The position numbers and the translations under genes are program-made. DNA of 64,000 nucleotides from CAZSRX01 sp964609675 [NCBI: uncultured Bacteroidota bacterium] (GTDB lineage Bacteria > CLD3 > SB21), in the NCBI GenBank assembly GCA_964609675.1, contig CAZSRX010000006.1:40171-104170 (forward strand), in the 5' to 3' direction. The notes under the pieces are model-generated. The model saw nothing but the letters and a program-made list of their open reading frames with translations. It searched no databases and had not been told where the DNA came from. Within the stretch, counting starts at the first letter, position 1, and every line of letters starts with the position of its first letter. Positions 29,314 to 37,624 of this stretch are shown one piece after another.

Positions 29314-30783
29314 TTACCGGCTTCGTTTCCTCATCATAGATTTTTTAACGTTCTGCCCGCTTCCGTAACCCGGCGTGCCTTTAATCGGCAAAATTTTCAG
29401 GTCGTCAATAAACCATCCACGGAATCCATTATAGAGATGATCCCGGGTGTCAAAACTGAACTGGATGCGTATGGTCTTCCCTGCAAACGGCGTCAGATCA
29501 ACATCCTGATCCACCCATAAGGGCATTTTATTAAAACCCGAAGAACTGTAGCATAGCGGACTGCGGTCCTCGTCGTCGTCGGAGGCGGGATCGGCATACG
29601 GATTCAGTTTGAGTAATTCCATAAAATTATCCGTACCCGATGTATCCACGGCGACACTCATAATATCGTATCCGCTTGCATTGGGATTCACCCCTTCAAT
29701 CTCCCACCACGTATAAAAATGCAGGCTGGCTTCCGTATAACCCGCCAGCGAAATCGGCGGTGAGGTCAAGGTGCCGTGATTGGCATACATGGAAGTACCG
29801 CCGCTTAATGAATCATCGTATTCCTGTTGCATTCCCATAAAGTTACCCCGGCTGGTCATATCGGCTAAACCTTGCATGCCAACCGTATCTTTTACACCGT
29901 ACCAGTAGTAATAACTTCCCTGATAAGCTTCCGGAATACGACCGCCGGTGTTGTCATTAACGCCCAGCTTGACATATTTTGAAACGGCAACATTCTTAAT
30001 ATTGTCATCCCTCTGTCGATGCCAGAATCCTGTTGCGACCCAGTCACCGGCCGTCTCAAAATTATCCGAAAAGATGGCGTTAACCGCGCCCTGTACTGTC
30101 AATGTGATATTAACATTGCCGGTGGTCTGATTCTCATATATTTTGATGCTGTCTTTAACCGCCTTCTGATAGCCCGATTTGGACACTTTCAGCGTAAAAA
30201 ACGGAATGCTGTCACCCGTCGTTGATAAAATGGGTATCGCGCCGATGCCGTAAAAACCGTTGGCATTCGTCTGCGTGGCGGCAAAATATCCGTTGGTAAA
30301 TAAACCGCCGCTGATGGACACCACCGCTTCGGCTACCGGGTCTCCGTTTTCTTTAATGACGCGCCCGGAGACCGACCCGACCGGCACGACAATGTAGTCC
30401 GGAGCGATGATGAAATCCACAATCGCAAAAACATTATTAAGACTGATGTCAACCGCCTTATTCATTTTGTAACCGTTGGCGATAGTTTCCACCTGATACG
30501 TACGATCCATCTGCACGCGGAATTTATATTTACCGTCGTTATTGGTCAGGGTGGAATCAATCAGATCCCAGATGGTGTCGCCGGGCGCGGTGATTTTTGG
30601 CGTTACCAGCCGCTTGACATACAGATAAACTTTGGCATTCTTGACAACGGATAACGTGGTTACATCCGATACAATACCGGTAATAACAGGTTCTGGTTCG
30701 TCAGCGCCATCTTCGCCGCAGGCTGTCCATATAAATGGCACCGCAAGGACAGCTACAAACAGTTTTACTAGCATTCTTTTCAT
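29314..30783 (-). CDS. Lipoprotein with carboxypeptidase-regulatory-like and MAM/immune-inhibitor-like domains
   Basis: 489 residues. It has a lipoprotein signal with WTAC as lipobox (Cys at about 22). A first Ig-like carboxypeptidase-regulatory-type domain covers about 35-130 (ITGIVSDVTTLSVVKNAKVYLY) and a second about 135-230 (VSGRVIKENGDPVAEAVVSISGG). The C-terminal part (about 238-475) begins FSDNFETAGDWVATGFW and ends with GFRGWFIDDLKILPI, typical of secreted MAM/immune-inhibitor-A beta sandwiches. It is probably a surface-exposed binding protein without catalytic residues. RBS AAAGGAG is present. It ends at the bidirectional terminator. Confidence 0.8.
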   Translation of the reverse strand: MKRMLVKLFVAVLAVPFIWTACGEDGADEPEPVITGIVSDVTTLSVVKNAKVYLYVKRLVTPKITAPGDTIWDLIDSTLTNNDGKYKFRVQMDRTYQVETIANGYKMNKAVDISLNNVFAIVDFIIAPDYIVVPVGSVSGRVIKENGDPVAEAVVSISGGLFTNGYFAATQTNANGFYGIGAIPILSTTGDSIPFFTLKVSKSGYQKAVKDSIKIYENQTTGNVNITLTVQGAVNAIFSDNFETAGDWVATGFWHRQRDDNIKNVAVSKYVKLGVNDNTGGRIPEAYQGSYYYWYGVKDTVGMQGLADMTSRGNFMGMQQEYDDSLSGGTSMYANHGTLTSPPISLAGYTEASLHFYTWWEIEGVNPNASGYDIMSVAVDTSGTDNFMELLKLNPYADPASDDDEDRSPLCYSSSGFNKMPLWVDQDVDLTPFAGKTIRIQFSFDTRDHLYNGFRGWFIDDLKILPIKGTPGYGSGQNVKKSMMRKRSR

Positions 30784-30796
30784 AACAGTCTCCTTT

Positions 30797-32674
30797 CTAT
30801 GTTTTTTCAGAAAAATAAATCATCTGAAGTTTACTATTATAAGAAACCATTTGCTGGATTGCAATCCTTTTATTTTCCGGAATCAGTTGCGCAGCATGTT
30901 CGTCTATAATAATAAGATTCCATCCGAAAAAATATTCCATAAAGTGCAATTTAATAATGATTCCAAAAAACAGCCTTTCGGAATCGCTCATCGGCAAGGC
31001 GGCATTTGCGGTATCCGGCTCACCGGCAGTGAATAATTCCAATAAAACTCTGGTCGCTTCATTTTGAGTTACAATAGAATTCCTTATGTTGAGATATTCA
31101 TGAAACTGAGAAAAAAGCCGTCTTTTATAATACGTAACGTATTGATCCGTGGCTTCGGACATCCACAGGATATATCGGCCTGTAAAACCTGAAGATTCAT
31201 CATTCGATACATTGCCAGACTGAATCTGATGTAAACGACTCCGAACGCCGTTTTTTCTTTCTTCCTGCATTTTCAGTTCATACTCCGCTTGGCGGATTTG
31301 CTGTACTAATTCCGTTTCCCGACGTTCGGCGTTCTCTATGCCGGACATCAAAGGGGATTGTTCCAATTCTTCGATTTCTTTTTGTGTCTGAATTCGTTGC
31401 GATTCCAGTTTTTCAATATTGGCAAGAATCTTTTTCCGCTCGTTTCGGGATAGAATTTCCTTGGTTTTTATGATAATCATATACCGGTCATAGCTTTTTT
31501 CGTAAACTTCAAGTTCGTTTTTCATCCCGGCAATTTCTTCGTCGAGGAATTCCCATTCTTCCAGTTGTTTCTGAATCCGTTTCATTTCAGCGGTGTAGAG
31601 ACGGAGTTGCTTTTCGATTTCGGGCGGATTGCCGGTATCCGCAGCTACAGCTTGCTTTTTCAGTTTTTCGGCCTCTTCCCGTATGCCATCAAAATTTTTC
31701 TGAAGATGTTTTTTCTCTATCCGTTGGCCTTCTTTTTCACGGATCCTTCCGGTCAGCGCTTCGTATTTTTTCTTACCGGCCTGGAGTTCCTGATACTCCT
31801 CATCCGAAAGGTCATAAAAGGAATCGGAAAGAAATTTCTTTATGGTTGTGATTTCATATTCAATATTCTCCAGGGTGCGTTTTTTTTCTGATAAATAATC
31901 GTTCAGATGATGCTTTTTTTGGATTTCTTTCCGGACAGCCTGCCATTGGTTCTCGCAATGAGTTCTACGCGCGACCAGCAATGAAACCGAATGTTCAATA
32001 TCCAAAAGCTCTTTATGAAGCCGCTCGGATATTTTCTGTTCGGTTTGTTTGAGCAGGCGGCGCTGGCGGGCAGATTCCGAACGGTTCCGGTAAACCCGTT
32101 TCACATTCTCGATATTCTGAACCATCCTTTCATAGCCATGGAAGAAAGGCCTCAAATAGGCCGCCGGATCTGGACTGGCAATGAAGCGGTCTGATGGCAT
32201 CCAGGTCAGATTCAGGCAGTTGTTGTAATATAAATCCCAGGGTATTTCCTCTCCGGGAGCTGAATAAAGCATCGTGAAATCGGCAATAACCTGCTTATAG
32301 AGATGTCGGCCTATTCGCTTCATCCATTCAGCCATATCGTCTTTCTCCATCAGGTTGAGTCTTTTCCCCGAATCCTTAATGCTAACATTCCAAAATATCA
32401 GAACACGATGATACCATTTTTTCTCAATACAATAAGCTTCATCGTGCAAGTCTATATGCGCGGTAATAACGGTATCGGCGCTATGGGACCTAAAAAAATC
32501 TCCACTCGGCTCCTCAAAAGAAAAAACCTGTTTGATGGCGTCAATAATGGCTGACTTACCCGAATTAATGCCCATGCTAATTTGATTGATGCCGTTTTCA
32601 AATGTGAATTCGTATTCCTCAATGCCTCTTATATTTTTAAAAAATATTTTCTTTAAAATCATGATATCGATCAT
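30797..32674 (-). CDS. SMC/Rad50-like coiled-coil ATPase
   Basis: 625 residues with ABC-type head halves at both ends. The N-terminal half has FFKNIRGIEEYEFTFENGIN and the P-loop MGINSGKSAI (K40, S41); the usual first Gly is Met. A long coiled coil runs from about 185 to 480, rich in E/K/R/Q heptads, without the CxxC zinc hook of Rad50. The C-terminal head has a degenerate signature (MSDSERLFFG) and Walker B LIIIDEH. It could belong to DNA repair or chromosome maintenance, or be the ATPase of a defence-type pair, but no nuclease or partner gene adjoins it. An internal ATG at 32662 could also be the start. Confidence 0.75.
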   Translation of the reverse strand: MIDIMILKKIFFKNIRGIEEYEFTFENGINQISMGINSGKSAIIDAIKQVFSFEEPSGDFFRSHSADTVITAHIDLHDEAYCIEKKWYHRVLIFWNVSIKDSGKRLNLMEKDDMAEWMKRIGRHLYKQVIADFTMLYSAPGEEIPWDLYYNNCLNLTWMPSDRFIASPDPAAYLRPFFHGYERMVQNIENVKRVYRNRSESARQRRLLKQTEQKISERLHKELLDIEHSVSLLVARRTHCENQWQAVRKEIQKKHHLNDYLSEKKRTLENIEYEITTIKKFLSDSFYDLSDEEYQELQAGKKKYEALTGRIREKEGQRIEKKHLQKNFDGIREEAEKLKKQAVAADTGNPPEIEKQLRLYTAEMKRIQKQLEEWEFLDEEIAGMKNELEVYEKSYDRYMIIIKTKEILSRNERKKILANIEKLESQRIQTQKEIEELEQSPLMSGIENAERRETELVQQIRQAEYELKMQEERKNGVRSRLHQIQSGNVSNDESSGFTGRYILWMSEATDQYVTYYKRRLFSQFHEYLNIRNSIVTQNEATRVLLELFTAGEPDTANAALPMSDSERLFFGIIIKLHFMEYFFGWNLIIIDEHAAQLIPENKRIAIQQMVSYNSKLQMIYFSEKT

Positions 32675-33200
32675 TAAATCGGATTACTAAATATAAATAA
32701 CTCAAACACGAAGGATTTTAATGAAATAGCGGATAATTAGCAATCGAAACTGTTTAACATGAATAATTATTTTATTGCATAATATTTTATATACGATTAT
32801 GCCGATCAGGAAAGAAAAAAGGAGATTCTTTTTCTAAAGTCATTATATTCTATATCAAAGGACCGTATCATTTTATCAGTTGTAGATTTTTCAAGTACAG
32901 AAGGAATAACGGCAACAATAGGAATATAACATTAAAAGCCGGACTGATTGCGGTCACATCGGATAAAATAAATGGTTTCAATTTGCATGCGATATTGTAA
33001 TGCTTTTCCGGCAAATGATTCCCAATACGCTCATCTTGCATTTACAACAATTTATGTTCAATGCCGAGAACATGAGCGAATGACAGGCATTCATTTTTTA
33101 TTAACCATATTGTTGCATTACTATGCAATATATTTGCATAATCTTATAGGATTTGCTATGACCTCGCATGGGGTATTATAGTGGATTCGCAATCAATTTG
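32675..33200. other. 526-base AT-rich intergenic region
   Basis: It lies between the SMC-like gene start and the end of the efflux operon. A plus-strand frame of 69 codons (32972-33181) is Cys/His-rich with no RBS and is unlikely to be real. I see no clear terminator after the permease gene. The region should hold the promoter of the SMC-like gene; no other element was recognised. Confidence 0.45.
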
Positions 33201-34313
33201 TTACTCGCTTACCTTCCGGTACCGCATCACGGCCAGGGTCAGCGATACCACTGCAAAAGCGACCAACGCTCCGGCCTGCGGCAAAATATCCATCAATCCG
33301 GAGCCTTTAATCAGTACCGCTCTAAGTATTTTCATAAAATGCGCAACCGGATTGAACAGGGTGATATTCTGTGCCCATTGCGGCATGCTCTCAATCGGCG
33401 TGAATAATCCCCCCATCAGAATGAATATGACCATGAAAAACCACGCGATAAACATCGCCTGCTGCTGGGTTTCCGTAACCGTTGAAATAAACAATCCTAT
33501 TCCGAGAACGGCCAATAAAAATATCGCCGCCATACTGAAAATTAATGTCAGGCTTCCAATAATGGGCAAATCAAAAACTAATTTGGCCATCAGCAAACCG
33601 AACGCAAGCTCAAATAATCCGATGATCCAGAACGGAAGCAATTTGCCGATAATAAATTGATATTTCCGGATTGGCGTCACATTCAATTGTTCGATCGTAC
33701 CAATTTCCTTTTCGCGGACAATGTTCATCCCCGAAAGGAACACTCCGATCATTGTCACTAAAATCGCCAGAATACCCGGTATCATGTAGGTCTTGTAATT
33801 CAGTTCCGGATTGAACCAGAATGAAGTCTGGATATCAATCGGATTCGTTATTCCGAGGATTCCGTTTTTTTCATTTATTTCAAGCACAAAGGCGCTGATG
33901 ATCCGTAAGGCATAGGCATTGATAATTCCCGCGGCGGCGCCGTCTTCCGCATTGATGATAAACTGTACCTTGGATACTCCGAGCGTCATCAATTCTTTTT
34001 CAAACCGGTTCGGTATCTGCATGACCATATTCGCTTCATTGCTCTTCAAATGGCTTTCTATATCTTTATCGGAATAACTCTGGTCAATCAGAATAAAATA
34101 ACCGGACCGCGTAAATTTCTCCGCCAGCGTTCGGGAAGTGGATGTCTGATCGTTGTCGATCAAGTGAAGTTTTACGTTCTTGATGTCGAATGTGGCCACA
34201 TTCGACAATATTAACAGCTGCATAATGGGCATGACAAACAAAATCGGCAGCATCGCTTTGTTGCGGAATATCTGGATGAATTCTTTCTGGATGATAAATT
34301 TTATGGTTCGCAT
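33201..34313 (-). CDS. ABC-2 type exporter permease (YbhR/YbhS-like), second of pair
   Basis: 370 residues from the ATG at 34313. A GTG at 34334 in the same frame lies inside the flanking repeat of the GxxExxY relic and is therefore less likely. The layout is that of ABC-2 permeases: one N-terminal helix (MLPILFVMPIMQLLILS), a large extracytoplasmic domain (about 50-165), then five helices with IVREKEIGTIEQLNVTPI before them. With the other permease (34838-35944) it should form the membrane channel of a drug or lipid exporter. It is the distal gene of the operon and is separated from its partner by the 504-base relic. Confidence 0.9.
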   Translation of the reverse strand: MRTIKFIIQKEFIQIFRNKAMLPILFVMPIMQLLILSNVATFDIKNVKLHLIDNDQTSTSRTLAEKFTRSGYFILIDQSYSDKDIESHLKSNEANMVMQIPNRFEKELMTLGVSKVQFIINAEDGAAAGIINAYALRIISAFVLEINEKNGILGITNPIDIQTSFWFNPELNYKTYMIPGILAILVTMIGVFLSGMNIVREKEIGTIEQLNVTPIRKYQFIIGKLLPFWIIGLFELAFGLLMAKLVFDLPIIGSLTLIFSMAAIFLLAVLGIGLFISTVTETQQQAMFIAWFFMVIFILMGGLFTPIESMPQWAQNITLFNPVAHFMKILRAVLIKGSGLMDILPQAGALVAFAVVSLTLAVMRYRKVSE

Positions 34314-34328
34314 AATAGAATTCTTTTT

Positions 34329-34356
34329 AACCACAGAACTCGCTGAGAATACTGAG
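34329..34356 (+). repeat. Left imperfect terminal inverted repeat of the GxxExxY unit
   Basis: The sequence begins AACCACAGAACTCGCTGAG. In inverted orientation it matches the right flank (34805-34832), which on the minus strand reads GACCGCAGAGATCACAGAG; about 18 of 28 positions agree. It lies 15 bases upstream of the permease ATG. Confidence 0.6.
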
Positions 34357-34360
34357 TTTT

Positions 34361-34744
34361 TTAATTAATTTCATAATAAATAACCCACTTGATTCCCTTA
34401 ATCAGTTGTTTGCCATTAAAATTTAAAATAAAACCCAAGGAACTTCTTGTCAGTTTGAGATATTCTCATACCTGAGCTAAATGAACTTCATTTATTTTAT
34501 CGACTGTTTTGATTTCAACAATTATTTTATCATCGGCCGTCAAATCTATTCTGCAATCGCAGTCCGGTCTGACATTTTTGTAAATCAGCGGTACCGCTTT
34601 TTGCCATTCAAATATTAAATTGTTTAAATACATTTCATGACACAAATATTATTCATACGCGAATTCCAGAAGCCCCGGCCCTAAAATTTTAGGAACGCTT
34701 ATCACGCCCCCTATATTCTTTTCTGGAACTTCATTATTTGTCAT
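34361..34744 (-). pseudogene. GxxExxY family protein, inactivated by two in-frame stops
   Basis: Reading the minus strand from ATG 34744 gives 128 codons with frame kept throughout: KILGPGLLEFAYE, stop, YLCHEMYLNN, LIYKNVRPDCDCRIDL, DDKIIVEIKTVDKINEVHLA, QV, stop, EYLKLTRSS, LGFILNFNGKQLIKGIKWV. This matches the GxxExxY family (about 125 residues; GPGLLESxYE, then VIVELKAV, then SYLKL). The stops are TAA at codon 32 (34649-34651) and TGA at codon 93 (34466-34468). Indels are absent, so decay is recent or only by substitution. Such genes are small, widely scattered and of unknown function. Here it interrupts an efflux operon. Stop-codon readthrough cannot be excluded but is not suggested by anything else. 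Confidence 0.85.
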
Positions 34745-34770
34745 ATTTTTCCCTTTTCTCCCAATTCATG

Positions 34771-34832
34771 GTGATCTCTGTGGTTATTTTTCATTCTTGG
34801 ATTTCCCTGTGTACTCTGTGATCTCTGCGGTC
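34771..34832 (-). repeat. Right flank of the GxxExxY unit: repeated AACCACAGAGATCAC motif
   Basis: On the minus strand, GACCGCAGAGATCACAGAG (34832 downward) is followed by a second copy, AACCACAGAGATCAC (34785-34771), just before the relic's start. The outer copy is the partner of the left repeat at 34329-34356. It begins five bases after the stop codon region of the upstream permease gene. Confidence 0.6.
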
Positions 34833-34837
34833 AATAT

Positions 34838-35944
34838 TTATTCCAACCGTATTTTGAACTTCTTCGCGCTGAGGGTCAGCAAAAACAACGTCATGCCAAC
34901 CAAGATTAATGTTTCTTTCCACAGATAACCGAAACCGACCCCCTTCAGCATAATGCCCTTGACAATCGTCAGGAACCATTTGGCCGGCACGATATCGCTC
35001 AGCCACTGCAGCGGCCAGGGCATACTCGCAACGGGAAACACGAATCCGGAGAGCATAATCATCGGCAGCATAAGTCCTGCCAGGGATATCATCATCGCGA
35101 TCTGCTGAGTCCGGCTTACAGTGGATATCAGTATTCCAAGCGATAAAGCGGTCACAATAAAAAGTAACGCCTCCGCGTAAAACAGCACATAACTCCCCGC
35201 GAACGGAACGTGGAACACATAACGGGCGATAATCAATATACTGGTCGTATTAATGAGCGACAGAAATACGTACGGAATGACTTTGCCCGTAATAATCTGG
35301 ATCGGTTTTAAGGGCGATGCAAGGAGCACTTCCATAGTTCCCAGTTCCTTTTCGCGGGTAATGGTGATCGATGTCATCAGCGCACAAATCAGCGTGAGCA
35401 ATATGACGATGATCCCCGGCACAAAAAAGTAAACGCTTTTCATCTCGGGATTATACCGCATCTTGATTTCGGGAACAACCGTAAGGGGGAGCGTTCGGAG
35501 TCGGTTGAGAGGTATCTGATATTCCTGAACGATTGACGATGTATAAGCAATCATCATCTGCGCCATATTCGGATCGGAGGCGTCGGCGATTATCTGGATG
35601 TGGCCTTCGCCTTCTCGGAGCATGCGGCCGGTAAACTGCGGCTCAATCACGATAACTTCCTTTACGCGTCCGGAGCGGAATATATCTTCGATTTCGCGAT
35701 CGCTGTTCAGACGGACAACTAAAATGAAATAATCCGAGGATATCAGTTTGTCGATCAGTTGTTGGCTCTGATAATCGTTTGAACGATCGAGAATAGCGAT
35801 CTTAACTTCATTGATTTCATTGCGGATCGCGTAACCGAAGAGCAGAAGCTGGATGACGGGCATGCCGAACAAAATCAACATCGTTCGCTTGTCGCGGAAG
35901 ATGTGGCGGAACTCCTTGATGACAAAACCGAAGAATTTTTTCAT
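34838..35944 (-). CDS. ABC-2 type exporter permease (YbhS-like), first of pair
   Basis: 368 residues, paralogous to the permease at 33201. It has an N-terminal helix (MLILFGMPVIQLLLFGYAI), an extracytoplasmic domain of about 110 residues, and five further helices. The cytoplasmic coupling segment ITREKELGTMEVLLASPLKP carries the conserved REKExGTxE. Its start overlaps the end of the second ATPase gene by four bases (ATGA), so it is translationally coupled. The exporter most resembles E. coli YbhFSR, a multidrug/cation exporter; the actual substrate is unknown. Confidence 0.92.
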   Translation of the reverse strand: MKKFFGFVIKEFRHIFRDKRTMLILFGMPVIQLLLFGYAIRNEINEVKIAILDRSNDYQSQQLIDKLISSDYFILVVRLNSDREIEDIFRSGRVKEVIVIEPQFTGRMLREGEGHIQIIADASDPNMAQMMIAYTSSIVQEYQIPLNRLRTLPLTVVPEIKMRYNPEMKSVYFFVPGIIVILLTLICALMTSITITREKELGTMEVLLASPLKPIQIITGKVIPYVFLSLINTTSILIIARYVFHVPFAGSYVLFYAEALLFIVTALSLGILISTVSRTQQIAMMISLAGLMLPMIMLSGFVFPVASMPWPLQWLSDIVPAKWFLTIVKGIMLKGVGFGYLWKETLILVGMTLFLLTLSAKKFKIRLE

Positions 35945-36690
35945 GACTGCTCCGCCGGTTGAGATCGGGCAAGATGGATGAACACCTCGTTCATCGAAAC
36001 GGCGTTATATTGCCGTTTAAGACCAGACGGCGTATCCAACGCCTTAATGCGGCCGTCCACCATGATGGATACGCGGTCGCAGTATTCGGCTTCGTCCATG
36101 TAATGCGTGGTGACAAACACGGTGACACCGTTATGCGCGGCTTCGTAAATCATATTCCAGAACTGCCGCCTCACAATCGGATCGACGCCGCCGGTGGGTT
36201 CATCAAGAAAGACGATCGCCGGATTATGAATGATCGCCACGGAAAACGCGAGTTTCTGTTTCCATCCCAGCGGAAGCGATGAAATAAGGGCCTTCCGGGC
36301 ATGCGTTAACTGAAGCCGCTCAATAAGCCAGTCCGACTTTTCTTTAATTTGCTTATCCGACAATCCGTACACGCCGCCGTAAAATCTGATATTCTCATAA
36401 ACCGTGAGGTCCTCATACAATGAAAACCGCTGGCTCATATACCCGATATTTTTTTTAATCTGTTCGGACTGTCGGTACACATCATATCCGGCAATGGTGG
36501 CTTTTCCGGAAGTCGGGATCAGCAATCCCGTAAGCATGCGTATGGCCGTTGTTTTTCCGGCGCCGTTCGCTCCGAGAAATCCCAGAATCTCGCCGCGATT
36601 GACGGTAAAAGTGATTTCATTAACGGCCGTGAAATCGCCGAACCGTTTCGTCAGTTTTTCAGCCGTGATGATATAGGGTTCAGGGTTCAT
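35941..36690 (-). CDS. ABC exporter ATPase with degenerate signature motif (second ATPase)
   Basis: 249 residues. Walker A is GANGAGKT, Walker B is VFLDEPTGG, and the switch histidine is present in TTHYMDEAE. The ABC signature is non-canonical: SSLPLGWKQ in place of LSGGQ. In YbhF the two ATPases are fused; here they are separate genes overlapping by 11 bases. This subunit supplies intact Walker motifs but a weak signature and pairs with the 36680 protein. It energises export from the cytoplasmic face. Confidence 0.92.
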   Translation of the reverse strand: MNPEPYIITAEKLTKRFGDFTAVNEITFTVNRGEILGFLGANGAGKTTAIRMLTGLLIPTSGKATIAGYDVYRQSEQIKKNIGYMSQRFSLYEDLTVYENIRFYGGVYGLSDKQIKEKSDWLIERLQLTHARKALISSLPLGWKQKLAFSVAIIHNPAIVFLDEPTGGVDPIVRRQFWNMIYEAAHNGVTVFVTTHYMDEAEYCDRVSIMVDGRIKALDTPSGLKRQYNAVSMNEVFIHLARSQPAEQS

Positions 36691-37603
36691 AAGCCGATTC
36701 CATCATCAATGCCATGAAACAGTCTTCGATATCCGGTTCCGCCGGTTTCATCACGAAATCGGACAAATTATTTTGACTCAGGTAGTGTTGCAGTTCTTGC
36801 ATTGAATAATTCCCGCGCCGGTCCAGGTAATGCAAATACTCTCCAAAAGGATATACGGAACGGGTGTGTTCATACCGGCGCAGCAATTCTATTAATTGAT
36901 AGGTATTCGATGATTTAATAGCTAAGAGTGGTTGATTGAATTTTCGGACAACGGCCGATGGGGAATCAATATCCAGAATTCTTCCTTTCTGTATCAGCGC
37001 GACGCGGTCGCACAGACCCGCTTCATCCATATACGGCGTAGAGACCAGAATCGTGATACCGCATTGCTGCAGGCGTTTCAGCATCTCCCAGAATTCTTTT
37101 CTTGATACCGCGTCGACGCCGGTTGTGGGTTCGTCAAGAAACAGAATCTTCGGTCTATGGACTAACGCGCAGCATAGCGCCAGTTTCTGTTTCATACCGC
37201 CGGATAATTTTCCTGCCCGCCGGTCTTTGAACGGTTCCAATTGCACATAGATATCCCGGATCAGATCATAATTTTCCCTGACGGTTGTGCCGAAAATCGT
37301 TGCGAAGAACGACAGATTCTCTTCCACGCTCAAATCCTGATACAGCGAAAACCGGCCGGGCATATATCCGATTTGTGGACGCAGGGTTTTATAATCTTTC
37401 ACCACATCCAGCCCGTTAACCCGAGCCATGCCGCCGTCAGCCAGCAGTAAGGTCGTGAGTATCCGTAAAAGGGTCGTTTTTCCGGCGCCGTCGGGACCTA
37501 TAAAACCAAATAATTCTGCTGGATTGACTCCGAATGTAAGCGTGTCAATCGCGCGGATGGCGCCGTAATTTTTTGTCAGTTTTTCAACAATCACTGCTGA
37601 CAC
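36680..37603 (-). CDS. ABC exporter ATPase with non-canonical H-loop (first ATPase)
   Basis: 307 residues. Walker A is GPDGAGKTT, the signature LSGGMKQ is canonical and Walker B is LFLDEPTTG. The switch histidine is replaced by proline in VSTPYMDEA. A C-terminal extension of about 80 residues follows the nucleotide-binding domain and may regulate dimerisation. It is expected to form a heterodimer with the product of 35941-36690. It lies 21 bases after the HlyD-like gene. Confidence 0.92.
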   Translation of the reverse strand: MSAVIVEKLTKNYGAIRAIDTLTFGVNPAELFGFIGPDGAGKTTLLRILTTLLLADGGMARVNGLDVVKDYKTLRPQIGYMPGRFSLYQDLSVEENLSFFATIFGTTVRENYDLIRDIYVQLEPFKDRRAGKLSGGMKQKLALCCALVHRPKILFLDEPTTGVDAVSRKEFWEMLKRLQQCGITILVSTPYMDEAGLCDRVALIQKGRILDIDSPSAVVRKFNQPLLAIKSSNTYQLIELLRRYEHTRSVYPFGEYLHYLDRRGNYSMQELQHYLSQNNLSDFVMKPAEPDIEDCFMALMMESAYEP

Positions 37604-37624
37604 GTTGTATCATACTCCTTTGGG

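Noticed and set aside
32972-33181. 69-codon plus-strand frame
   Set aside because: It is Cys/His-rich, has no RBS and lies in AT-rich spacer.
34314-34334. GTG start for the second permease at 34334
   Set aside because: It lies in the flanking repeat of the GxxExxY unit; ATG 34313 begins with the normal N-terminal helix context.
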